Positions 7,421-14,066 of a stretch of DNA of 18,803 nucleotides are shown piece by piece; within the stretch, counting starts at the first letter, position 1, and each line of letters begins with the position of its first letter. The notes under the pieces are model-generated. The model made no database searches, was not told the DNA's origin, and saw nothing but the letters and a program-made list of their open reading frames with translations. Source of the stretch: Gammaproteobacteria bacterium (GTDB taxonomy: Bacteria > Pseudomonadota > Gammaproteobacteria > Pseudomonadales > DSM-25080); assembly GCA_013372965.1 (NCBI GenBank), contig JABXIR010000121.1, positions 1 to 18,803 on the forward strand, read 5' to 3'. The position numbers and the translations under genes were made by a program.

Positions 7421-8350
7421 ATGACTCATTGGAAACCGACGGCTCCTTTAGCCAATTTACGAAAACGAGCGCAGATACTGCATGACATCCGATGTTTTAT
7501 GCAACGTGGTCGTGTGCTCGAAATCGAATCGCCGATGATGAGCCATAGCGGTGGACAAGATGTTAATATCGAGCTGATTGCAGCCGATGATTTGTGGTTG
7601 GCAAGTTCGCCGGAATTTCCATTGAAACGCGCTGTCGCAGCGGGTTATGGTGATGTGTACTCGCTGCAGCGAGTGTTTCGCGCGGGCGAGAGTGGTCGAC
7701 GTCACAATACCGAATTCACCATGCTCGAGTGGTATCGTATCGGCTACTCGCTCGAACAACTCATGAGCGAAGTCGAGGCGCTATGTCAGTCGGTCGTAGA
7801 GATGCCTCCTGCGACGGTTAAGAGTTATCGCGCGTTGTTTTTGGAATATACCGGACTCGATCCATTCGTCGAGTCGGATCATGGTCGTCTCGCAGAGTTA
7901 GGCTCGAATGCCTCTGGGATTGGTATAGAACAACTCGATGTTGACGGTTGGCTCGATGTTGTCTTCAGCCACCTGATCGAGCCAAATTTAACCGCCCCGA
8001 CATTCGTGTACAATTTTTTGCCATCACAAGCCGCGCTCAGTCGAATCGAAGTGATCGACGGCATTCGTACGGCGCGTCGTTTTGAACTGATATGGCGAGG
8101 TGTCGAGCTGGCCAATGGTTACCATGAGTTAAACGATGAACAAGAGCAACGCCGGCGTTTTGCGGTCGATCGCGCACGGCGGTCCGAGCGAGATCAACCT
8201 CTCTACCCTATTGATGATCGCTTTCTCGAGGCGGTTGGGCACCTGCCCGATTGCGCCGGTGTGGCAATCGGAGTCGACCGATTGGTGATGCTGGCATGTA
8301 ATACCGATACAATAGACGACGTTTTGTTATTTCCGGATAGGCTAAGTTAA
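7421..8350 (+). CDS. epmA: EF-P--(R)-beta-lysine ligase EpmA (GenX/PoxA/YjeA)
   Basis: EpmA is a lysyl-tRNA-synthetase-like enzyme without the anticodon-binding domain; it activates beta-lysine and attaches it to Lys34 of EF-P. The 309-residue product has class II synthetase motif 1 (RGRVLEIESPMMS, near 29-41), motif 2 (FRAGESGRRHNTEFTMLEWYR, about 86-106) and motif 3 (GVAIGVDRLVML, 280-291). ELANGYHEL is the substrate-side segment also seen in E. coli EpmA. Length is slightly under the E. coli protein (325). The start is unusual: ATG 7421 follows the efp terminator T-run directly, with no Shine-Dalgarno sequence. Its stop overlaps the next start in TAATG, so it heads a coupled gene chain. 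Confidence 0.95.
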   Translation: MTHWKPTAPLANLRKRAQILHDIRCFMQRGRVLEIESPMMSHSGGQDVNIELIAADDLWLASSPEFPLKRAVAAGYGDVYSLQRVFRAGESGRRHNTEFTMLEWYRIGYSLEQLMSEVEALCQSVVEMPPATVKSYRALFLEYTGLDPFVESDHGRLAELGSNASGIGIEQLDVDGWLDVVFSHLIEPNLTAPTFVYNFLPSQAALSRIEVIDGIRTARRFELIWRGVELANGYHELNDEQEQRRRFAVDRARRSERDQPLYPIDDRFLEAVGHLPDCAGVAIGVDRLVMLACNTDTIDDVLLFPDRLS

Positions 8351-8997
8351 TGTCGAACTTCACAATTCGCCCAGCGACGGCTGATGATGCAACCGCCGCG
8401 ATCCCCTTACTTCTCGATTCTGGGCGGGATGCGTTAGTGTGGGCATACGGTTTGGGCGATGAAGAGCGCAGTGCGCGCTTTTTGCGTTCCGCCTTCGCTC
8501 GCGATGATACGGTGTTTAGTTGGCCGCACGCAGTCGTCGCGATCGATCAAGACGAGCACGTCGTCGGCTTGATGTACCTTCATGATCACGACTCAGTCGA
8601 GGCATGCTCAGGGGCTACCATTGCTCACTTATTTCGTTATTTTGGCTTTAGCATTGGTGCGTGGTCTTATTGGCGGACCATTCGACTTGGACGGTCTTTG
8701 CCCGAGCCTAAGCCCGGTTGCTTGCACATCAGTGGCTTATCAATTGCAATACAGGCAAGAGGCAAAGGATTGTTTGGCGAGTTGATTGAGCTGGCGGTAA
8801 GAGGGGGCGAAGTCAAAGAGCTTGATTACCTGTCCTTAGATGTTGAAAAATTGAATCATCACGCTCACAGTTGTTACGAGTCGAAAGGCTTTGTGCTTCG
8901 TTATACCCGTCCAGAGCCGGCGAAAGGTCTCGACGGATACCGTTACTACACGCGCCCCTTAATGGCGCATTCAGGAGAAGACGACGATGATGATTAA
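8350..8997 (+). CDS. GNAT-family N-acetyltransferase
   Basis: This 215-residue protein begins FTIRPATADDA, a common first strand of GNAT acetyltransferases. Motif A is SIAIQARGKGLFGELI (the QxxGxG acetyl-CoA pyrophosphate loop at 135-140). Motif B appears as LDVEKLNHHAHSCYESKGF (163-181), the usual N-x-x-A-x-x-x-Y-x-x-x-GF pattern. The substrate cannot be told from sequence; small molecules and protein N-termini or lysines are both possible. The protein ends in a run of five Asp residues, whose codons overlap the next gene's start. The ATG at 8350 shares one base with the epmA stop, which suggests translational coupling. A link to EF-P modification is suggested only by position. Confidence 0.85.
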   Translation: MSNFTIRPATADDATAAIPLLLDSGRDALVWAYGLGDEERSARFLRSAFARDDTVFSWPHAVVAIDQDEHVVGLMYLHDHDSVEACSGATIAHLFRYFGFSIGAWSYWRTIRLGRSLPEPKPGCLHISGLSIAIQARGKGLFGELIELAVRGGEVKELDYLSLDVEKLNHHAHSCYESKGFVLRYTRPEPAKGLDGYRYYTRPLMAHSGEDDDDD

Positions 8998-9340
8998 AGC
9001 GATGAAAGCCGTCGCTTGGTGTTTAGCCCTGACGGTCATTGTATTGTGCGTCATTCCCGCTCCGCAAATCGTTGAGGTCTCGAATTTCGATAAGATCGAG
9101 CATGTGCTCGCGTTTGCGGCTCTGGCCTTTGTCTTTCTGAGGGCCTATCGTCATCGAGTTGTCTGGGTTATTACGGGTTGTATCGCCTTTGGCGTCGGTA
9201 TTGAATTAGTGCAATATTTCATCCCTTGGAGATCAGCTGAACTCGCTGATCTCGTTGCGGACGTCGTTGGCGTTTGGTTAGGTTGGATGGCATTTATTAT
9301 TTATTCACGCTTTCGAGCAAAGTCTTCTAACCATGAGTGA
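8987..9340 (+). CDS. VanZ-like family small membrane protein
   Basis: The 117-residue protein is mostly hydrophobic, with membrane segments near residues 7-24, 38-53, 58-75 and 87-105. It shows the VanZ-family pattern: FDKIEHVLAFAALAF after the first helix, then GVGIELVQYFIPWRSAELADLVADVVG with the conserved E, Q, P-x-R and D positions. VanZ is named for teicoplanin resistance in one transposon, but most chromosomal members have no known function, so resistance should not be inferred. AGGAG (8973-8977) lies nine bases before ATG 8987; an adjacent ATG at 8990 is also possible. The start overlaps the GNAT gene by 11 bases and its end overlaps cysE by 8. Confidence 0.8.
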   Translation: MMIKAMKAVAWCLALTVIVLCVIPAPQIVEVSNFDKIEHVLAFAALAFVFLRAYRHRVVWVITGCIAFGVGIELVQYFIPWRSAELADLVADVVGVWLGWMAFIIYSRFRAKSSNHE

Positions 9341-10133
9341 CTCTATGTCGAACACGATTTCAATGGATCCCATTTGGGAGGCCATTCGCACAGACGCAGT
9401 GAGTTGGGCCGCTGAGGAACCAGCGCTCGCCTCGTATCTTCATGCGACGATTATCAATCATGAGAGCTTACAGTCTGCATTGGGTTACCTCATTGCCACG
9501 AAGCTTGATTGCACGGCGCTGCCCAGCCTGGTGATTCGCGACTTAGCAAACGAAGCGCTTGAGTCGTCCATGGACGCGGTGCGGTTTGATCTTAGGGCTG
9601 TCGAGCAGCGTGATCCTGCCTGTGAAAACATGGCCATGGCATTGCTGTACTTCAAAGGCTTTCTCGCGCTTCAAAGTTATCGCGTGGCTAATTACCTCTG
9701 GCGTCAAAATCGCCGCCCGATGGCGTATTTCTTCCAGTCGCAAATCTCACAAAAGTTCGGTGTCGACATTCATCCTGCGGCAACCATTGGACGCGGCGTG
9801 ATGTTCGATCACGCTTCAGGCATCGTCATTGGCGAAACGGCGGTCATCGAAGATCAAGTATCTATTTTGCACAGCGTGACCTTGGGTGGTACGGGCAAAG
9901 TGTCGGGTGATCGACACCCCAAGATTCGCCGCGGAGTGATGATCGGCGCTGGCTCAAAAGTGCTCGGTAATATCGAGGTTGGCGAGTGCGCTCAAGTTGC
10001 CGCAGGTAGCGTCGTGCTGAACCCCGTGCCAGCACGCGCAATCGTGGCGGGTGTGCCTGCCACGGTCAGGGGTGAAACTACCTGCACAGAGCCGGCCCTA
10101 TCAATGAAACAGCTGCTCAACCCATTAGACTGA
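9333..10133 (+). CDS. cysE: Serine O-acetyltransferase CysE
   Basis: CysE makes O-acetyl-L-serine from serine and acetyl-CoA, the committed step of cysteine synthesis. The 266-residue product has the helical N-terminal SATase domain (DPIWEAIRTDA through LLYFKGFLALQSYRVANYLW) and a C-terminal left-handed beta-helix of hexapeptide repeats. Key elements are VDIHPAATIGRGVMFDHASGIVIGETAVI with the catalytic Asp-His pair at 159-160, HSVTLGGTGK, and GDRHPKIRRGVMIGAG. The C-terminal tail differs from the E. coli one, though it could still dock to CysK. ATG 9333 overlaps the VanZ-like gene by eight bases; ATG 9345 is an alternative. No good ribosome site precedes either, so coupling to the upstream gene is likely. 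It converges with srkA, overlapping by 17 bp. Confidence 0.95.
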   Translation: MSDSMSNTISMDPIWEAIRTDAVSWAAEEPALASYLHATIINHESLQSALGYLIATKLDCTALPSLVIRDLANEALESSMDAVRFDLRAVEQRDPACENMAMALLYFKGFLALQSYRVANYLWRQNRRPMAYFFQSQISQKFGVDIHPAATIGRGVMFDHASGIVIGETAVIEDQVSILHSVTLGGTGKVSGDRHPKIRRGVMIGAGSKVLGNIEVGECAQVAAGSVVLNPVPARAIVAGVPATVRGETTCTEPALSMKQLLNPLD

Positions 10134-11097
10134 TCGATGGCAAACTCAGTTCGTGCTCGAGCTGCCTTAAGTTATTAACCTGTTCACCCCAGTATCTGGG
10201 TGTATTGAACCAGGTGAAGTGCATCGGAAACGCGGGATCATCCCAGCGTGATGCGAGCCAGCCGCACTGATGAAGCTGTCGCATCGCACGCATTGGCGTA
10301 ATGAGTGCAATCTCACGTCGATCAAACTCGCAAAGGGATTCGTACTGATCTACCAAGGCGTCGAGCTGAGCGGTTTGGTCGGCTCTATCGCCCGACAAAA
10401 ACATCCACAAGTCATAAATCGCTGGCGCGTTGACGCAGTCATCGAAGTCGACAAATGTGGCTTTCCCATCTCGCCACAAAATATTGCCAACGTGGCAGTC
10501 ACCGTGCGTCGGCGTGAGATCGGGTCCAACTAACTCGAAAGACTGATCAATGGCGTCGGCAATTCGCTGAGCACTATCGAGCCAGTTGTTTCTGTACTCC
10601 GGGGCGAGCCAGTCACCGTTCTTAATTTCTTCAATGGCCCAACGAGCGCGTCGAGCATCTTTTATGCTCTCGCGAAGCGATAGGTCAACGTGTCGGCCGA
10701 TGTTGTGAATTTGAGCGATCGAAATACCGAGTTGATCGAGATGATCAAAATTATCGAGCTCGGGTGCGTGACCGCCTCTGCGCTCGAACAGACTGAATCG
10801 GAATTGCTTAAATTGATGCAGGTGCTTGCCATTAATTTTGAGTGGGGCAGCAACGCCTACGTCGGAGTCACGTAATGCCTCGGTAAAGGCGAGTTCTTGT
10901 TCTATTTGCGCGGTCGTCCAACGATTAGGACGATAAAATTTCGCGATGATGGGAGTATCATCTTCGATCCCGACTTGCCAGACTCGATTCTCATAACTGT
11001 TTAAAGGGAATACGCGTAAATCAGAAAGAAATCCGAGGGATTCCACAGCTTCAATAACGGCATCTTGATCGAGCTCGTACCAAGTTGTGCTAGACAT
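10117..11097 (-). CDS. srkA: Stress response kinase A (SrkA/YihE), Ser/Thr protein kinase
   Basis: SrkA/YihE is a small eukaryotic-like kinase of the aminoglycoside-phosphotransferase fold, linked in E. coli to the Cpx stress response and protection from MazF-mediated death. The 326-residue product nearly equals the E. coli length (328). It shows PLNSYENRVWQVG as nucleotide loop, an ATP-binding Lys (IIAKFYRP, Lys53), the catalytic THGDCHVGNILW (Asp200) and the metal-binding DFDD (from Asp217), followed by PAIYDLWMF. I chose ATG 11097, with GGAG seven bases upstream; a TTG at 11109 overlaps that ribosome site. It lies 42 bp downstream of comF on the same strand, so the two may be cotranscribed. 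Confidence 0.93.
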   Translation of the reverse strand: MSSTTWYELDQDAVIEAVESLGFLSDLRVFPLNSYENRVWQVGIEDDTPIIAKFYRPNRWTTAQIEQELAFTEALRDSDVGVAAPLKINGKHLHQFKQFRFSLFERRGGHAPELDNFDHLDQLGISIAQIHNIGRHVDLSLRESIKDARRARWAIEEIKNGDWLAPEYRNNWLDSAQRIADAIDQSFELVGPDLTPTHGDCHVGNILWRDGKATFVDFDDCVNAPAIYDLWMFLSGDRADQTAQLDALVDQYESLCEFDRREIALITPMRAMRQLHQCGWLASRWDDPAFPMHFTWFNTPRYWGEQVNNLRQLEHELSLPSISLMG

Positions 11098-11139
11098 CGT
11101 GCACTCCAAAATGAATCGACGCTGCCATGCTAGCTTGTT

Positions 11140-11898
11140 TTAGTTCTCGTGGCTATGAGAGAGCGGGGTTCTTGCCACGCTCCATATTTCTATGCACTCG
11201 GCTCCGTGCGCTTTCAGTGCGCCGATCGCCGCCATCATAGTGGCGCCGGTGGTAATAACATCATCAACGATGACGACGTGTCTCGGAACAGGTCCCGAGA
11301 CGCTAAATCGATGATTCGTGGCAATGCGTTGCGCACGCGACAGATGTTTTACCTCAGCGTTCGGTTTATGACTTTTTAATATAGGCCGGTATAAATGCTT
11401 AAGATTTGCAGGTAAATACTGGATCAGGAGCTCGGGCAGGTTGAACCCTCGCTTTCTACGTTGCTGTTTGGTCGTGGGAATTGGAATGATGGCGTCGGGG
11501 ATAGGGTGTAGGCGACGCTGACTAAGGTAAATCGCCAAGACGTCTGAGAGCGCGCGAGCGATGGGTTCGTCGCGATGCTTTTTAACACGGTAAAACATCC
11601 ACTTCACGGCGTCTTGATAGGCCAGTGCCGAGAAACAACTGAACACATTTTGCGTGTCAAAGCAGTGCTCACACGAGTCAATGGCGTGGTCGTGGGGATA
11701 ACCGCATTGACGGCAGGCTCGAGTAATCCACGGAAGGTCGTTGAGACAGTAGACACAAATGGGATGCTCCAAGATGCTAAGCGTGAGGCACAAAGGACAG
11801 TTTTGGAGATCTGATAAGAGTTGAAAATATTGCCTATTCAGCCAATGTAAACCAAATTTTACGGCAAGGTTGACATTGCGGCGATTAGGTATCAGCAT
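11140..11898 (-). CDS. comF: ComF-family protein (zinc-finger phosphoribosyltransferase-like)
   Basis: ComF proteins are needed for natural transformation, acting in the cytoplasm on incoming single-stranded DNA; many non-competent bacteria also keep one. The 252-residue product has the expected four cysteine pairs at the N-terminus: CPLC (34-37), CVYC (48-51), CRQC (62-65) and CEHC (76-79). A type I phosphoribosyltransferase domain follows with RKRGFNLPELL and the PRPP-binding VVIVDDVITTGAT (208-220). I chose ATG 11898 with TGGAGT about nine bases upstream. A longer frame reaches 12081 but would lie antisense to bioB and has no support. The gene is divergent from bioB, as in Pseudomonas, and codons 8-19 hold a BirA-operator-like dyad. 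Confidence 0.92.
   Translation of the reverse strand: MLIPNRRNVNLAVKFGLHWLNRQYFQLLSDLQNCPLCLTLSILEHPICVYCLNDLPWITRACRQCGYPHDHAIDSCEHCFDTQNVFSCFSALAYQDAVKWMFYRVKKHRDEPIARALSDVLAIYLSQRRLHPIPDAIIPIPTTKQQRRKRGFNLPELLIQYLPANLKHLYRPILKSHKPNAEVKHLSRAQRIATNHRFSVSGPVPRHVVIVDDVITTGATMMAAIGALKAHGAECIEIWSVARTPLSHSHEN
11844..11877. promoter_or_regulatory. BirA-operator-like dyad upstream of bioB, inside comF
   Basis: AATGTAAACC (11844-11853) and GGTTGACATT (11868-11877) are near-perfect inverted copies (nine of ten) with a 14-base spacer. They resemble the BirA biotin-operator halves TTGTAAACC and GGTTTACAA, matching eight of nine and seven of nine positions. The dyad lies 57 bases upstream of the bioB ATG. 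Its right half contains a perfect TTGACA (11870-11875), though the matching -10 is weak (TATCAG at 11890, spacer 14). A biotin-responsive BirA repressor would be expected to block bioB transcription here. The site also codes for ComF residues 8-19. Confidence 0.7.
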
Positions 11899-11934
11899 TC
11901 GGGTTTTACTCCAGAATTTTAAGGTTGTTGAACG

Positions 11935-12945
11935 ATGTCGAACACCCAAACGCAAACGCGTCACGATTGGTCTGTGGAAGAAGTTATGGCGATGTTTAAT
12001 TTGCCATTGAACGACCTGCTGTTTAAGGCACATACCATCCACCGTGAAAACTTTGACCCGAACCAGGTGCAAGTCAGCCAACTGTTATCGATTAAAACGG
12101 GCGCCTGCCCTGAAGACTGTACCTACTGTCCGCAGAGCTCGCGTTACGATACAGGCCTCGAGCGCGAGCGACTGATGGAGCTCGAACGCGTGGTGGCTGA
12201 AGCCAAAGCGGCTAAGGAAACCGGGGCGACCCGTTTTTGTATGGGCGCGGCTTGGCGTTCACCGAAAAATAAAGACATTCCGCACCTCGAGAGCATGATC
12301 CGAGAAGTGAAGTCTTTAGGACTGGAAACCTGCATGACACTCGGCATGTTATCGGGAGAGCAAGCCAGTAAGCTGGCAGACGCAGGTTTGGACTACTACA
12401 ACCACAATCTCGACACCTCACCTGAATATTATGGTGAAATCATTACCACGCGAACCTACTCAGATCGGTTGGAAACACTGCAAAACGTACGTGATTCCGG
12501 CATGAAAGTCTGTGCTGGTGGCATCGTCGGTTTGGGTGAAGAGCAAACCGATCGAGCTGGTTTGTTGCGTCAGTTGGCGAATCTCCCGATGCATCCTGAG
12601 TCGGTGCCAATCAACCAATTGGTCGCCTGCGCGGGTACCCCGCTCGAGGGGCAAGATGTGATGGACCCAATCGAATTCATTCGCACCATAGCGGTTGCTC
12701 GAATCATGATGCCGAAAAGCTACGTGCGTCTTTCGGCAGGTCGTGAAGCGATGTCAGATGAAATGCAGGCGATGGCTTTCTTTGCTGGTGCAAACTCGAT
12801 CTTCTATGGCGAGAAGCTATTAACAACCCCGAATCCAGAGGCAAACGAAGACCTCGCTTTGTTCGAGCGTCTCGGCATCAACCGATCTGAGACAACGGAG
12901 ACTAAGGCGGCGAACACCTACTTTGATGCAATGGCGAGCGCGTGA
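11935..12945 (+). CDS. bioB: Biotin synthase BioB
   Basis: BioB is the radical SAM enzyme that inserts sulfur into dethiobiotin to form biotin. The 336-residue product carries CPEDCTYC (Cys58, 62, 65) for the SAM-bound 4Fe-4S cluster. The second, sacrificial 2Fe-2S cluster should be held by Cys102 (FCMGAAWR), Cys133 (ETCMTLG), Cys193 (VCAGGIVG) and Arg265 (VRLSAGR). YNHNLDTSPEYY is also typical. ATG 11935 follows an AAGG eleven bases upstream. The gene begins the bio operon; its TGA overlaps the bioF GTG. A BirA-like dyad lies upstream. No feature distinguishes it from ordinary BioB. Confidence 0.97.
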   Translation: MSNTQTQTRHDWSVEEVMAMFNLPLNDLLFKAHTIHRENFDPNQVQVSQLLSIKTGACPEDCTYCPQSSRYDTGLERERLMELERVVAEAKAAKETGATRFCMGAAWRSPKNKDIPHLESMIREVKSLGLETCMTLGMLSGEQASKLADAGLDYYNHNLDTSPEYYGEIITTRTYSDRLETLQNVRDSGMKVCAGGIVGLGEEQTDRAGLLRQLANLPMHPESVPINQLVACAGTPLEGQDVMDPIEFIRTIAVARIMMPKSYVRLSAGREAMSDEMQAMAFFAGANSIFYGEKLLTTPNPEANEDLALFERLGINRSETTETKAANTYFDAMASA

Positions 12946-14066
12946 TTCAGCAACGCCTTGTAGATAAGCTCTCGGCAGCGACAGCGCAAGGCTTATATCG
13001 AAGCGTGTCGGTGAAGAGCGATGTAATCGACTTTGCCAGTAACGATTATCTTGGATATAGCCAGCGCCCAGAAATTATTGCTGCTAGCAAGGCCGCGCTC
13101 GATTCATACGGAGCCGGTGGACGCTCCTCACCTCTCATCTGTGGTTACTCGTCGATGCATCAAGCATTGGAAGAGGCGATTGCCAGTTTTCTTGGCACCG
13201 AATCGGCTTTGGTGATCAATGCGGGATTTGCCGCCAATCACTTGTTGTTGTCGTCTGTTTTTGAACGCGGCGATACGGTGTTACACGACCGTCTAAACCA
13301 CGCGAGCTTGCTCGATGGCTCGATGGATAGCGGTGCTAAGATTCAGCGTTTCCGTCACAACGATCTGTCGGCACTCGAAAAACGCCTTGGTCGTTTTGAA
13401 CGAGGACCGAGTGCCGTGGTTGTTGAAGGCGTTTATTCGATGGATGGTGATCAAGCACCCCTCCGAGAGATCAGTGATTTGCTGAACGCCAAGCAAACGC
13501 CATTAATCGTTGACGATGCGCACGGCATTGGGGTGGTTGGTCCGCAAGGTCGAGGCAGTGTTATCGCAGCAGGTGTCGCGCCGAGCCACGTGTTTGCCCA
13601 AGTGGTTACCTTTGGCAAAGCACTGGGGTCGTTCGGCGCCGCAATTGCAGGCAGCGCTTCGCTCATCAACTACCTTCGTAACTTTGGTCGAGGCTACATT
13701 TATTCAACGGCGATTCCCGCGTCTCAGTGCGCGGCAACCTTGGCCGCCATTCGCCTGCTTGAACGCGGGGATGACGCCCCATTACGTTTGGCGGCAAATG
13801 TACGATGCTTTAAGCGACTGGCGCAGTCGCACGGTATCGAGGTTTCAGCCAGCGACGGCCCTATTCAGCCACTGGTCGTTGGGTCTACTGAGGGTGTTAT
13901 GCAGGCCGCGAAGCGTCTGGCTGAGCACAAATTACTCGTAGGAGCCGTTCGCGCACCTACCGTCGCTGCAGGTAGCGAGCGACTGCGTATTAGTCTGAGT
14001 GCGGCTCATTCTGAGGCACAGATCGGTGCGCTGGTAACGTCATTAGCAGAGGTTTTGCATGTTTAA
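12942..14066 (+). CDS. bioF: 8-amino-7-oxononanoate synthase BioF
   Basis: BioF condenses pimeloyl-ACP (or -CoA) with L-alanine to give 8-amino-7-oxononanoate, using PLP. The 374-residue product fits the alpha-oxoamine synthase family: IDFASNDYLGYS near the N-terminus, GAGGRSSPLICGY, LNHASLLDG, the VDDAHGIGVVG strand with PLP-contacting Asp and His (191-194), and VTFGKALGSFG with the Schiff-base Lys at 226. The start is the GTG at 12942, which overlaps the bioB stop as GTGA, indicating coupled translation. The end overlaps bioHC by eight bases. Confidence 0.96.
   Translation: MIQQRLVDKLSAATAQGLYRSVSVKSDVIDFASNDYLGYSQRPEIIAASKAALDSYGAGGRSSPLICGYSSMHQALEEAIASFLGTESALVINAGFAANHLLLSSVFERGDTVLHDRLNHASLLDGSMDSGAKIQRFRHNDLSALEKRLGRFERGPSAVVVEGVYSMDGDQAPLREISDLLNAKQTPLIVDDAHGIGVVGPQGRGSVIAAGVAPSHVFAQVVTFGKALGSFGAAIAGSASLINYLRNFGRGYIYSTAIPASQCAATLAAIRLLERGDDAPLRLAANVRCFKRLAQSHGIEVSASDGPIQPLVVGSTEGVMQAAKRLAEHKLLVGAVRAPTVAAGSERLRISLSAAHSEAQIGALVTSLAEVLHV

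Noticed and set aside
8987..9340. VanZ-like gene as a glycopeptide-resistance gene
   Set aside because: Most chromosomal VanZ-family proteins are unrelated to resistance, and no other resistance gene is nearby.
11899..12081. N-terminal extension of comF to 12081
   Set aside because: It would run antisense through the start of bioB, and the extra 61 residues do not resemble ComF. ATG 11898 has a ribosome site.
13510..13941. A 143-codon frame inside bioF
   Set aside because: It overlaps conserved BioF motifs in another frame and resembles no known protein.
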